Origin: Leptolinea sp. HRD-7 | Lineage (GTDB): Bacteria; Chloroflexota; Anaerolineae; Anaerolineales; Anaerolineaceae | Assembly (NCBI GenBank): GCA_024363285.1 | Contig: AP024710.1 | Span: 744,001 to 808,000 of the forward strand | Direction: 5' to 3' | DNA: 64,000 nucleotides | Part shown: piece after piece, positions 47,957 to 55,858 of the stretch | Layout: the number at the start of each line of letters is the position of its first letter | Numbering within the stretch: position 1 is the stretch's first letter | The notes under the pieces: model-generated | Seen by the model: only the letters and a program-made list of their open reading frames with translations | Database searches by the model: none | Told to the model about the DNA's origin: nothing | Translations under genes and position numbers: made by a program

Positions 47957-48043
47957 GGAGAGGTGCCGGAGCGGCCGATCGGGGCGGTCTCGAAAACCGT
48001 TGTGGCTTTAGGGTCACCGTGGGTTCGAATCCCACCCTCTCCG
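47957..48043 (+). tRNA. tRNA-Ser (anticodon CGA)
   Basis: An 87-base class II tRNA. The acceptor GGAGAGG pairs with CCTCTCC, the anticodon loop CTCGAAA has CGA at 47991-47993, a long variable arm (GTGGC with GTCAC) follows, and the T arm is GTGGG-TTCGAAT-CCCAC. The discriminator is G and only CC of the CCA end is encoded. It lies 25 bases after the beta-CASP gene. Confidence 0.97.
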
Positions 48044-48494
48044 CCTTTTACTTTAATTATTATCCGGTTCGAATCCCACTCTTACAGAGCGCAAGCAGCC
48101 CTCTCCGCCTTTTACTTTAATTATTATCCGGTTCGAATCCCACTCTTACAGAGCGCAAGCAGCCCTCTCCGCCTTTTACTTTAATTATTTTCCGGTTCGA
48201 ATCCCACTCTTACAGAGCGCAAGCAGCCCTCTCCGCCTTTTACTTTAATTATTTTCCGGTTCGAATCCCACTCTTACAGAGCGCAAGCAGCCCTCTCCGC
48301 CTTTTACTTTAATTATTTTCCGGTTCGAATCCCACTCTTACAGAGCGCAAGCAGCCCTCTCCGCCTTTTACTTTAATTATTATCCGGTTCGAATCCCACT
48401 CTTACAGAGCGCAAGCAGCCCTCTCCGCCTTTTACTTTAATTATTATCCGGTTCGAATCCCACTCTTACAGAGCGCAAGCAGCCCTCTCCGCCT
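48044..48494 (+). repeat. Seven 64-bp tandem repeats derived from the tRNA-Ser 3' end
   Basis: Seven head-to-tail units with a strict 64-base period (positions 48064, 48128, 48192, 48256, 48320, 48384, 48448). Each joins GGTTCGAATCCCAC (T-arm side of the tRNA), a 20-base piece TCTTACAGAGCGCAAGCAGC, and CCTCTCCGCC with its tail TTTTACTTTAATTAT (tRNA end and flank). One base (A or T in ATTATWTCC) varies: units 1, 2, 6 and 7 against 3, 4 and 5. The T stem cannot fold, since its 5' half is missing. Confidence 0.95.
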
Positions 48495-49188
48495 TGAATC
48501 TCCCCTTATCCCCCTTCAATAATGGGGCTTTTTTATTTTCGTTAGAATTAAGCCATTTCCGGCAGGATATGTTGGGCTGAACGCGATTTTTCGCACTTCA
48601 GGTCGATATGCTTGCGTAAGTATACGAATGGGCGTTCAGCCCAACCTACCGGCGCAAGCAGCCCTCTCCGCCTTAAATCTCCCCTTCAATATGGGGTTTT
48701 TTATTTTCGTGAGAATTAAACCAATTCCGGCAGACCATGTTGGGCTGAACGCGGTTATTCACGTTTCAGGTCTATATGTTTGCGTTGGAGTGCGAATGGG
48801 CGTTCAGCCCAACCTACCGGCGCAAGCAGCCCTCTCCGCCTTGAATCTCCCCTTATCCCCCTTCAATAATGGGGCTTTTTTATTTTCGTTAGAATTAAGC
48901 CATTTCCGGCAGGATATGTTGGGCTGAACGCGATTTTTCACACTTCAGGTCGATATGCTTGCGTAAGTATACGAATGGGCGTTCAGCCCAACCTACCGGC
49001 GCAAGCAGCCCTCTCCGCCTTAAATCTCCCCTTCAATATGGGGTTTTTTATTTTCGTGAGAATTAAACCAATTCCGGCAGACCATGTTGGGCTGAACGCG
49101 GTTTTTCACACTTCAGGTCGATATGCTTGCGTTGGGGTGCGAATGGGCGTTCAGCCCAACCTACCGGCGCAAGCAGCCCTCTCTGCCT
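48473..49188 (+). repeat. Two 347-bp superunits (A, B, A, B) with four palindromic elements
   Basis: GCGCAAGCAGCCCTCTCCGCC starts each unit at 48473, 48652, 48820, 48999 and 49167 (spacings 179, 168, 179, 168), so a 347-base unit is duplicated. Every subunit carries the tRNA-end piece, a CCCC-loop-GGGG hairpin with T run, and a 75-bp palindrome (48571-48645, 48739-48813, 48918-48992, 49086-49160) with ends GTTGGGCTGAACGC. Short reading frames here only reflect the repetition. Confidence 0.92.
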
Positions 49189-49292
49189 CAATTCAGTTAT
49201 GTGAGATCAAACGCAATCCCAACTACCAACTTATGTAAAAAAGACATTCAACCCAACCGTTAAAGATGTATTTGCCGCATTGATATATAAAA

Positions 49293-49327
49293 CAGACCCT
49301 GCCCGAGATTTCTGCGGGCAGGGTCTG
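49293..49327 (-). terminator. Terminator of the padR-GIN operon
   Basis: CAGACCCTGCCCG pairs with its complement (13 bp) over a 9-base loop; TTTTATATAT follows on the minus strand, 17 bases after the stop. Confidence 0.85.
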
Positions 49328-49343
49328 CTTAACCGGGAACAGA

Positions 49344-50066
49344 CTATTTCGAGCTGATCCGCCCGGAGCCAGTCACATTCTGGGTGACTTTCGCTGTGCC
49401 GGTGTATTCCACATCACCGCTGCCGGACACATTCATTGTCAGTGTATCAGCAGCGTTGATATATGCCCCGCCTGAACCGCTCAAATCGAGCGTAGTGTCA
49501 CGGGTGACCAGTTTTTCGTGGTTGCAGCGCCCTGAACCGGAGACGACCACCTTTTGTTTCTCCGCTACCCCCTTCACCATCGTGCGTCCGGAACCGGAAA
49601 TATCCACCCTGAGGGAATCGGCCACGAGTTCATTTAGATCGATCTTGCCGGAGCCGCTCACATTCATGGTCAGATCTTCTGTTTCAATCCGGTCGGACTT
49701 GATCGTACCCGAGCCTGAGAGGTCCAATCCGGTGACCTGTTTCATGGAAACATAGAATCTCATCGGTTTGGTGGGCTGAATGGAAAACGCGCCCGCCGGA
49801 TCCATATAGATATGCAGGGTATTGCCGCGTACTTCTGTGCGAATGTGGCGCATTAAATTTTCTTCCGCTTCAATTTTGAGGCTCTCTTCGTCACCCTGGG
49901 TAATGATCACATCACCGGAACCGGATGACGCTACCGAGTCAAAGCCGCTGACCGGGCGGGATTCTTCGACCACTTTGCCGGAGCCGCGGACCATTCTCAA
50001 ACCGCAGGCGCTCAATGCGAACACTCCGGTCACCAAAAGTAAAAGTACAACAAAAAACCGTTTCAA
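49344..50066 (-). CDS. GIN-domain (DUF2807) lipoprotein
   Basis: A 240-residue lipoprotein: signal with lipobox LSAC near residue 21, then the GIN domain, a right-handed beta-helix built of repeated SGSG turns (at least eight, for example DLSGSGTI, NVSGSGKI, DISGSGRT). The family is found in surface proteins called putative auto-transporter adhesins; function unknown. I chose the TTG at 50066, which has GGAGG five bases upstream. It is the third gene after padR and the membrane gene, so it may be the target that PadR controls. Confidence 0.85.
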   Translation of the reverse strand: MKRFFVVLLLLVTGVFALSACGLRMVRGSGKVVEESRPVSGFDSVASSGSGDVIITQGDEESLKIEAEENLMRHIRTEVRGNTLHIYMDPAGAFSIQPTKPMRFYVSMKQVTGLDLSGSGTIKSDRIETEDLTMNVSGSGKIDLNELVADSLRVDISGSGRTMVKGVAEKQKVVVSGSGRCNHEKLVTRDTTLDLSGSGGAYINAADTLTMNVSGSGDVEYTGTAKVTQNVTGSGRISSK

Positions 50067-50089
50067 TGTTTCCTCCAATGGATTATTTT

Positions 50090-50983
50090 TTATTCGCTAA
50101 CAAGCATGGCTTTCGCCAGTGAACCGTGCCAGCGGCCAATACGTCTGGCCAGTTTCAATGTCAGAATGGAAAAGACGAACCCGATCAGAATACAGGGAAT
50201 AGCCAGTACAGGGGTCAGGTAGTATTGGTCATACCCGATAGTGAGCATCGGGAAAGGCAGAAAGAATTGCACAAACGGAGCCGCCACAAATGATAGTGAA
50301 AGCGCGATCAGGATGATGAACAGGCTGAAGTAGATCATTCCCAGGGGCAGCATCAGGATCATATAGAGCATGGTGAACCAGGTGTGACGGCTGGTGAACA
50401 GGAGTTTGAAACGCGCCCACCATCCCGCGGTGTTATCGACAAAGACCGGCCGGCGCGGCATACGCACACCCAGCAAAGCTTCTACCACACGACCTTCCAC
50501 CAGTCCGATCCCGCGTACGGACAGGAAGAACAGTCCCATAAAGGGCAGCCCGATGATCAACACGATAAGTCCGGCAGAAAGTGACAGGCCTGTCACCGCC
50601 CAGGTGAAGTACAGAATGCCCGTCACCAGCGAAACGATCATGAAGAGTAGAGAACTCCAGGCCGTGGGATCAGCAAAAACCTCGAACATGGAATTCACCA
50701 GGGAGTTCTTTGCCGCCGGTGTTTTGACCGGTGATTGCAGTGGTTTTACGCGGGCTTCTATGATGCGGTAATCGGCAGCAAACTCTTCAGGCGTTCCAAA
50801 ATCTTCAATTAACTCGGCGAGGGCATCCGCTTCGTTGATTCCGGGCTGACTTTCACGCACAGTCTCCAATCCGTTTCGTAAAAATTCTTCCGCATCAGAA
50901 AGCGCGTCACGCAGTGTAGCCGGATCGCATCCATTCAGGTTGCTTTTTAATTCATCCAGGTATTGATTAATACTTGTGATCAT
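50090..50983 (-). CDS. HAAS-type membrane protein with sensor-like domain
   Basis: A 297-residue protein. The N-terminal 80 residues (SINQYLDELKSNLNG, ALSDAEEFLRNGLE) look like the HAAS domain often encoded next to PadR regulators. Six or so membrane segments follow, resembling the putative sensor domain of such proteins. The ATG at 50983 has GAAAGGATA upstream. It lies 18 bases after padR. It probably receives a membrane or envelope signal for PadR control, as in related pairs; not shown here. Confidence 0.75.
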   Translation of the reverse strand: MITSINQYLDELKSNLNGCDPATLRDALSDAEEFLRNGLETVRESQPGINEADALAELIEDFGTPEEFAADYRIIEARVKPLQSPVKTPAAKNSLVNSMFEVFADPTAWSSLLFMIVSLVTGILYFTWAVTGLSLSAGLIVLIIGLPFMGLFFLSVRGIGLVEGRVVEALLGVRMPRRPVFVDNTAGWWARFKLLFTSRHTWFTMLYMILMLPLGMIYFSLFIILIALSLSFVAAPFVQFFLPFPMLTIGYDQYYLTPVLAIPCILIGFVFSILTLKLARRIGRWHGSLAKAMLVSE

Positions 50984-51001
50984 TCCATATCCTTTCAAAA
51001 A

Positions 51002-51361
51002 CTAGCCCTTCGCCTGAAGGATGCCGTCAACATAATCGCGGGTATTCGCCCATATTTTCTTCCAGGCAGTCAGGCTATCGCGCCCGGCTTCCGTGATCTG
51101 ATAATAACGGCGCGGCGGCCCTGAAACAGAGGGTTCCACAATACTGGTTAGCAATCCACTGCCTTCCAGTGACCGCAGCGCGGGATACAACACCCCCTGT
51201 TTGACGTTGGATTCACTTAACTCTCCGCCCAGAATTTTTGCAATCTGGTAACCGTACATAGGTTCGCCGGTTTTATCCAACACAGCCAGCAGGATCAGTG
51301 ACGTAATACCGGCATGCAGCTCTTTCTGGAATTTGCGTTGCTGTACATCGTTTTCAGTCAA
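51002..51361 (-). CDS. PadR-family transcriptional regulator
   Basis: A 119-residue winged-helix regulator: LILLAVLDKTGEPMYGYQIAKIL, then NVKQGVLYPALRSLEGSGLL and PPRRYYQITEAGRDSL. The start is TTG with GGAGG upstream. It lacks the long C-terminal helices of large PadR proteins, so it belongs to the short type. It probably represses its own operon through the inverted repeat at 51386-51411. Confidence 0.92.
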   Translation of the reverse strand: MTENDVQQRKFQKELHAGITSLILLAVLDKTGEPMYGYQIAKILGGELSESNVKQGVLYPALRSLEGSGLLTSIVEPSVSGPPRRYYQITEAGRDSLTAWKKIWANTRDYVDGILQAKG

Positions 51362-51385
51362 AACGACCTCCTTTTCTATTTCTTT

Positions 51386-51411
51386 AAACTATTAAATTAT
51401 TCAAATAGTTT
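51386..51411. promoter_or_regulatory. Candidate PadR operator
   Basis: AAACTATT and AATAGTTT form an inverted repeat 10 bases apart, just after the predicted transcription start and before the padR ribosome site. Confidence 0.55.
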
Positions 51412-51434
51412 TGTTTTTCAGTATTATTAACTTG

Positions 51435-51463
51435 ATAATAGTATAAACAAAACAATATGTCAA
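51435..51463 (-). promoter_or_regulatory. Promoter of the padR operon
   Basis: TTGACA, 17 bases, TATTAT on the minus strand, a near-consensus sigma70 promoter. Start point near 51428. Confidence 0.8.
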
Positions 51464-51578
51464 GCGGCAAATACCGGGATAGTTCATTTTGCTTATCTAC
51501 GTCTTATCACACGCTAAATTAGATACGATCAGCAGGCAAAAATGTTTCAAAATAGCAAAATTCCCCCAAAACAAAAAT

Positions 51579-51616
51579 CCTTCCACGGCAGGTGACAACT
51601 CTCCTGCCGTGGAAGG
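51579..51616 (-). terminator. Terminator of the SWIM gene
   Basis: A perfect 14-bp stem (CCTTCCACGGCAGG) with a 10-base loop; ATTTTTGTTTTG follows on the minus strand. Confidence 0.85.
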
Positions 51617-51653
51617 ATTATTAAAACTGTATAGGATCCTGGATTTCTACAGA

Positions 51654-51896
51654 TTAAACTTTTTCAGTGACCGGGATCATGCTCTCGAGGATCATCTCGA
51701 TAGCCATGGTGTGACTGCAACGGCTGCGGGTCTGGAAGAAGTCACAATCGCAAGACCATGTACCGTGATCGTAACTCACTGTATGTGGATTATTATCGCC
51801 ATCAAACGTAACGGTAAGGGCATTAAAGTGAATACGGTTGCGCTCTTGAGCGTAACGTTTCGCTTTTTCGATCTTTCCAATCATTCCATAATCCAT
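51654..51896 (-). CDS. Small SWIM zinc-finger protein
   Basis: An 80-residue protein that is hardly more than a SWIM zinc finger: CDCDFFQTRSRCSH (Cys-X-Cys-X8-Cys-X-His) at about residues 49-62, followed by a helix. SWIM domains bind DNA or proteins, in larger helicases and transposases. As a stand-alone protein its role is unknown. AAGGA stands before the ATG. An intrinsic terminator (51929-51955) sits between its promoter and the start codon. Confidence 0.85.
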   Translation of the reverse strand: MDYGMIGKIEKAKRYAQERNRIHFNALTVTFDGDNNPHTVSYDHGTWSCDCDFFQTRSRCSHTMAIEMILESMIPVTEKV

Positions 51897-51928
51897 GGGG
51901 CAAATCCTTTCTAATAACAGGATAAGAA

Positions 51929-51955
51929 AAAAGCACGCAAAGATTGCGTGCTTTT
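51929..51955 (-). terminator. Intrinsic terminator in the leader of the SWIM gene
   Basis: A 12-bp stem (AAAAGCACGCAA with its complement), 3-base loop, and a T run on the minus strand. It is only 33 bases before the SWIM start, too close for a promoter to lie between, so transcripts must read through it. Confidence 0.8.
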
Positions 51956-51958
51956 AAT

Positions 51959-51991
51959 TCACTGCATGGGGATGAAAATAAACTCTCGCAT
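51959..51991 (-). CDS. Possible 10-residue leader peptide
   Basis: ATG at 51991 to a TGA that ends right at the terminator hairpin, product MREFIFIPMQ. It has only a weak ribosome site (AGGA, 14 bases away). It could couple translation to readthrough, but the coding potential is not proved. Confidence 0.25.
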   Translation of the reverse strand: MREFIFIPMQ

Positions 51992-52014
51992 AGGATATCG
52001 ATTTTCCTATTTGT

Positions 52015-52043
52015 AGTATAGACAAACAAATTATTGAAGTCAA
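52015..52043 (-). promoter_or_regulatory. Promoter of the SWIM gene
   Basis: TTGACT, 17 bases, TATACT on the minus strand, close to consensus. The start point near 52008 leaves a leader of about 110 bases containing the hairpin. It is back to back with the btu promoter. Confidence 0.75.
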
Positions 52044-52071
52044 TGAAGAAAATCTTAATTTTCACGGATGA

Positions 52072-52100
52072 TTGACTAATCCTTTAGTACACAATAGAAT
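52072..52100 (+). promoter_or_regulatory. Promoter of the B12 importer operon
   Basis: TTGACT, 17 bases, TAGAAT. The transcript would begin near 52107, immediately before the riboswitch P1. Confidence 0.8.
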
Positions 52101-52109
52101 CCAATTAAT

Positions 52110-52237
52110 CTTCATGGAGGCCTGATCCCCGGATGGACAGGCTGAAATGCGAAACCGGTTAAGCCCCAGGGCCAGTCCGGTGCTGTTGCGCAACTGTATG
52201 TCAGATCTACTGACAAGCCAGGTCGCCGCCCATGAAG
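52110..52237 (+). ncRNA. Cobalamin riboswitch of the B12 importer
   Basis: P1 is formed by CTTCATGG (52110-52117) and CCATGAAG (52230-52237). Inside are GAAACCGGTTAAGCCCC-type core, GCTGTTGCGCAACTGT, and the box AGCCAGGTCGCC. The order matches the nrdD element. A terminator follows at 52299. Confidence 0.88.
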
Positions 52238-52298
52238 AGTTCACCGCTACCTCGCAGATGGGAGATGTGAACCGGCTGACCGGCTTATTTTTCTCTCT

Positions 52299-52328
52299 GA
52301 CCTGCTTGCGGCAGGTCTTGTATTTTTA
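52299..52328 (+). terminator. Riboswitch terminator
   Basis: GACCTGC and GCAGGTC form a 7-bp stem with a 5-base loop, followed by TTGTATTTTT, just before the btuF ribosome site. It would stop transcription when B12 is bound. Confidence 0.7.
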
Positions 52329-52339
52329 AGGAGCTCTTC

Positions 52340-53302
52340 ATGAAAAAATTTATTCAAACCATTCTGGCCGGCTTGCTTGTTTCAAGTTTTCTTCTCACAG
52401 CCTGTTCTCCAATTGCACTGTCATCAACTCCCACTGCACTTCCTGAAGCCACGCGCCAATCGAATGCCGCGATATCTCTGGAAGACGGACTGGGTCGAAC
52501 GGTTACCCTGAAACAACCAGCCGCACGGATTATCTCGCTCGCGCCATCCAATACAGAAATCCTGTTTGCCATCGGTGCCGGCTCACAAGTTGTGGGACGC
52601 GACAGTTACAGCGATTTTCCGATAGAGGCCAAATCTGTTCAGGAAATCGGGGGGCCATCATTTGGGAGTAGTAAGGAGTTGATCACCAAATTACAACCCG
52701 ACTTGATCCTGGCAGCGGATATCAATTCGCCGGATCTGATGGCGGAATTTGAAAAACTGGGCATGACTGTTTTTTACCTTAAAAATCCTAAAGATATTTC
52801 CGGTTTATTTGCCAACATTGAAACCGTCGGACAATTAACCGGTCACTATGATGAAGCGGTTTCTCTTGTAGAAACATTGAAAAACCGTGTCTCATATGTT
52901 GACTCAACTGTAAAGAAAAGCAACTCCAAGCCAAAAGTTTTCTATGAAGTAGACGGTTCAGACCCGGCCAAACCCTGGACGACCGGCCCTGGTTCTTTTA
53001 TGGACACAATGATCAAACAGGCCGGGGGAATTAATGCCGGCGAGACTTTGCCCATGGAATGGGCACAGATCAGCCAGGAAGAACTTATCATTCAGAATCC
53101 CGATATCATTCTGCTGGGAGACGCGAAATTCGGTGTTACCGCGGAAACCGTCAAACAGCGGGCTGGCTGGGATGCCATCAAAGCGGTGAAAGACAACAAG
53201 ATCATCGTCTTTGACGATGACCTTGTCAGCCGCCCGGGCCCGCGCCTGGTTGACGGTCTTGAAGCCCTGGCTAAGACAATCCATCCGGAGCTATTCCAGT
53301 AA
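52340..53302 (+). CDS. btuF: Cobalamin-binding lipoprotein of an ABC importer
   Basis: A 320-residue lipoprotein with lipobox LTAC near residue 21. The BtuF/FecB-type fold begins at residue 60 (ARIISLAPSNTEILFAIGAG, DSYSDFP) and ends VSRPGPRLVDGLEALA, a BtuF hallmark. AAGGAG stands before the ATG. It is preceded by a cobalamin riboswitch, which makes B12 or a corrinoid the ligand; iron siderophores are the family alternative. It leads btuF-C-D and a MoaD-like gene. Confidence 0.9.
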   Translation: MKKFIQTILAGLLVSSFLLTACSPIALSSTPTALPEATRQSNAAISLEDGLGRTVTLKQPAARIISLAPSNTEILFAIGAGSQVVGRDSYSDFPIEAKSVQEIGGPSFGSSKELITKLQPDLILAADINSPDLMAEFEKLGMTVFYLKNPKDISGLFANIETVGQLTGHYDEAVSLVETLKNRVSYVDSTVKKSNSKPKVFYEVDGSDPAKPWTTGPGSFMDTMIKQAGGINAGETLPMEWAQISQEELIIQNPDIILLGDAKFGVTAETVKQRAGWDAIKAVKDNKIIVFDDDLVSRPGPRLVDGLEALAKTIHPELFQ

Positions 53303-53304
53303 AC

Positions 53305-54327
53305 ATGCGAAAATTGTCCCCATTCCTTTTCACAGGCATAGTCCTTGCCATCTGCCTTCTGGTATCAACCGCCATCGGCAGTGTTTCTATTCCATTGAAC
53401 ACGGTGCTTGAGATCCTTTGGATCTCCATTCGGGGACAGGCAATACCGGCTGATTTGCAGCCGCTGGCAACCATTCTTTTATCGCTGCGAATCCCCCGAA
53501 CAATTCTGGTGGCTTTAACCGGCGCAGCCCTGGCCGGCAGCGGTGGCGCTTACCAGGGTTTATTTCGGAATCCTCTGGCTGACCCGTACCTGATCGGTGT
53601 TGCCTCCGGAGCCGGGCTTGGTGCGGTGTTGGCCATGGTTTCACCGTGGAGCGGACCGGTAAAGAGCCTGTATTTTGTACCTCTGGCCGCTTTTGCCGGT
53701 GGGTTGATAACTGTATATACAGCGTATTTACTGGCTCACACCGGCGTAAGCCTGCCTTCAACAAATCTGATACTGGCCGGTGTGGCTGTCAGCAGTTTCG
53801 CCACCGCGTTAACCTCTTATTTGATGTTGTATTCCAATGAAGAGATGCACCGGGCGCTGGCCTGGCTGCTCGGCGGGGCGTCAATGAGCGGTTGGGATCC
53901 GGTTCTGGCCATGCTCCCCTACACCCTGGTAGGATCGGGTATTCTGACTGCCAGCGGATACGCGCTCAATGTGCTGCAATTTGGAGAAGAACAGGCACAA
54001 CAGCTCGGTCTGGATGTGAAACGCGTGCGAAGGATCATTGTGTTTGCCGCCACATTGACGGCGGCTGCAGCCGTTTCATTCAGCGGCATTATCGGGTTTC
54101 TGGGATTGATTGTGCCTCACCTGATCCGTCTTCTCTGGGGATCAGATTACCGGAAAGTGATCCCCCTTTCCATGCTGGGTGGAGCGGCGCTATTATTGGC
54201 TGCTGACATTCTGGCACGCCGGGTAGCCGCACCGCAGGAAGTCCCCGTGGGAATTATTACCGCGCTCACTGGAGCACCGTTCTTTCTGTTTATCTTGCGC
54301 CGTTCACGGCGCCAGAATGTGTGGTGA
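53305..54327 (+). CDS. btuC: Cobalamin ABC importer permease
   Basis: A 340-residue FecCD/BtuC-type permease with about ten membrane segments. Typical motifs: LRIPRTILVALTGAALAGSGGAYQGLFRNPLADPYLIGV-like stretch (key residues Arg-Ile-Pro-Arg near residue 57 and Asn-Pro-Leu-Ala-Asp-Pro near 92) and GFLGLIVPHLIRLLWG. It starts two bases after the btuF stop. Confidence 0.93.
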   Translation: MRKLSPFLFTGIVLAICLLVSTAIGSVSIPLNTVLEILWISIRGQAIPADLQPLATILLSLRIPRTILVALTGAALAGSGGAYQGLFRNPLADPYLIGVASGAGLGAVLAMVSPWSGPVKSLYFVPLAAFAGGLITVYTAYLLAHTGVSLPSTNLILAGVAVSSFATALTSYLMLYSNEEMHRALAWLLGGASMSGWDPVLAMLPYTLVGSGILTASGYALNVLQFGEEQAQQLGLDVKRVRRIIVFAATLTAAAAVSFSGIIGFLGLIVPHLIRLLWGSDYRKVIPLSMLGGAALLLAADILARRVAAPQEVPVGIITALTGAPFFLFILRRSRRQNVW

Positions 54328-54329
54328 AT

Positions 54330-55127
54330 ATGTTGACCATGACAAATTTATCCATCCGGATGGGTGGCAAACCAATATTAAAGAATATCAATATTGCGGT
54401 AGAAGAAGGAACCATCCTGGGTGTGATCGGGCCGAACGGAGCCGGTAAAACCACTTTGCTGCGGGCTGTTAGCGGCACAATACCTCTGGCTGAAGGACAA
54501 ATCCGTTTCCGAGATAAAGACCTGACCAGGTTGACTGTACTGGAACGCGCCCGCCTGATCGCGGTAGTGCCGCAAGCCCGCCGCCTTCCCGGCGCGTTTA
54601 CCTGCCTTGAAACTGTAATGATGGGGCGCACGCCGCATCTTAACTGGCTCGGGCATTTTGATGAACGAGACCGCAAGCTGGCATTAGAAGCGATGCGACA
54701 GACCGGCACTCTGGATATGGCCGCACGCCGCATCGGAGAGCTCTCTGGCGGAGAACAGCAGCGAGTGCTGCTGGCACGGTCACTGGCACAGACAGCGCCA
54801 ATTCTGCTGTTAGATGAACCGACAACCCACCTGGATCTGCAATACCAGTTGAACCTTCTCGGTCTGGTGCGCGATCTGGTGCGCAACGGCGGGCTTGATG
54901 GCAAAGATCCGTCATTAACCGTATTGATGACTCTCCACGACCTGAATCTGGTCGGACATTTTGCCGATCAGGTTGCCGTGATGGTACATGGCGAGATTGA
55001 ATCGACCGGCTCGCCGCAGGATGTTTTGACCACTGACACGCTCAGTTCTGCCTTTAACGTTCCGTTACGAAGTATTCCACTGGATGGACTGGATAAAAGT
55101 CCGTTCATTATCCCGGCCAACCTGTGA
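54330..55127 (+). CDS. btuD: Cobalamin ABC importer ATPase
   Basis: A 265-residue ATPase: Walker A GPNGAGKTTLL, signature LSGGEQQRVLLARSLAQ, Walker B LLLDEPTTHLDL, switch His in LHDLNLVG. The ATG at 54330 follows the permease stop by two bases; a GTG at 54321 overlaps it. Its stop overlaps the MoaD-like gene. Confidence 0.93.
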   Translation: MLTMTNLSIRMGGKPILKNINIAVEEGTILGVIGPNGAGKTTLLRAVSGTIPLAEGQIRFRDKDLTRLTVLERARLIAVVPQARRLPGAFTCLETVMMGRTPHLNWLGHFDERDRKLALEAMRQTGTLDMAARRIGELSGGEQQRVLLARSLAQTAPILLLDEPTTHLDLQYQLNLLGLVRDLVRNGGLDGKDPSLTVLMTLHDLNLVGHFADQVAVMVHGEIESTGSPQDVLTTDTLSSAFNVPLRSIPLDGLDKSPFIIPANL

Positions 55128-55405
55128 TCACAGTCAATCTGTCCGGAGTGTTCTATGTGGAAGCCGGGATTAAGACATTTAATCTTGAGCTTGATGAAGG
55201 TCTAACCGTTGGGAAAACCATCCTGAAGATCGTTGAGCGGTATCCGGTTTTACACAAATACTGGGTCACGGAAGATGAAGAGCTTTCAGCGCATGTCCTG
55301 GTTGTGTTGAATGGTCGGGACATTTATGCTCTTCCAGATGGATTACAGACGATTATCCGCAACGGTGACCGTCTGGATTTCTTTTCCCCACTGGCCGGTG
55401 GATAG
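55124..55405 (+). CDS. MoaD/ThiS-like ubiquitin-fold protein
   Basis: A 93-residue beta-grasp protein ending in Gly-Gly (SPLAGG), as MoaD and ThiS do before adenylation by an E1-like enzyme and thiocarboxylate formation. The pattern ELDEGLTVGKTILKIV, VLVVLNGRDI, NGDRLDFFSPLAGG fits. It starts at a GTG overlapping the btuD stop, so it is translated with the B12 importer. Normal MoaD partners (MoaE, MoeB) are not in the window. A role in corrinoid-linked sulphur transfer or in modifying the importer would be speculation. Confidence 0.8.
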   Translation: MITVNLSGVFYVEAGIKTFNLELDEGLTVGKTILKIVERYPVLHKYWVTEDEELSAHVLVVLNGRDIYALPDGLQTIIRNGDRLDFFSPLAGG

Positions 55406-55408
55406 AGC

Positions 55409-55858
55409 TTATCTGTCGAATTCCAATCCGAAGAGGATATATTCACCATCAAAGCCATATTTGCGGTAAAACGCCTGGGCTTTGAGGTTGTCACTTTCAG
55501 TTCCCACTTCCAGTTCGTCCATATTCCGCCGGCGGGCTTCTTCTTCTGCCGCCTTCATTAAAGCATGGCCAATGCCTTTACCGCGATAGTTATCATCCAC
55601 CACCAGTTCGTTAACCTGCGCCGTGCCCACGCGGTGGAAAAAGGTCATATAAAACACTTCTGAGAGAAACCCGACCACTTTGCCTTCATCTTCATACACG
55701 AAGTTGGCATAGGTGTCGGGTCGGGCTGCCATTTTGACAAAAAGGTCGCGCAGGCGGTCTGTTTCAAATTCATATCCACAGGTGGCCACTTCGGCAAGCT
55801 GGGTCATCAGGCAAACAACAGCAGGGATGTCTTTTTCTTCACAGGCGCGAACGGCCAT
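55409..55858 (-). CDS. GNAT-family N-acetyltransferase
   Basis: A 149-residue GNAT. The acetyl-CoA loop is DDNYRGKGIGHALMKAAEEEA (motif A near residue 90), with YRKYGFDG near the end. Substrate unknown. It converges on the MoaD-like gene with only three bases between stops. GGGAGGG precedes the start. Confidence 0.88.
   Translation of the reverse strand: MAVRACEEKDIPAVVCLMTQLAEVATCGYEFETDRLRDLFVKMAARPDTYANFVYEDEGKVVGFLSEVFYMTFFHRVGTAQVNELVVDDNYRGKGIGHALMKAAEEEARRRNMDELEVGTESDNLKAQAFYRKYGFDGEYILFGLEFDR

Noticed and set aside
47945..48184. 79-codon reading frame across the tRNA
   Set aside because: It overlaps the tRNA gene and the repeats; not a protein gene.
48044..48494. CRISPR-like regular repeats
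   Set aside because: The 64-bp units abut with no unique spacers, and no cas genes are near.
48628..49238. Short reading frames with repeated peptide MGVQPNLPAQAALSA
   Set aside because: They only follow the A/B repetition, contain the terminator and palindrome, and lack ribosome sites.
54290..54904. 204-codon minus-strand frame opposite btuD
   Set aside because: Arg/Ser-rich antisense shadow of an evident ATPase.
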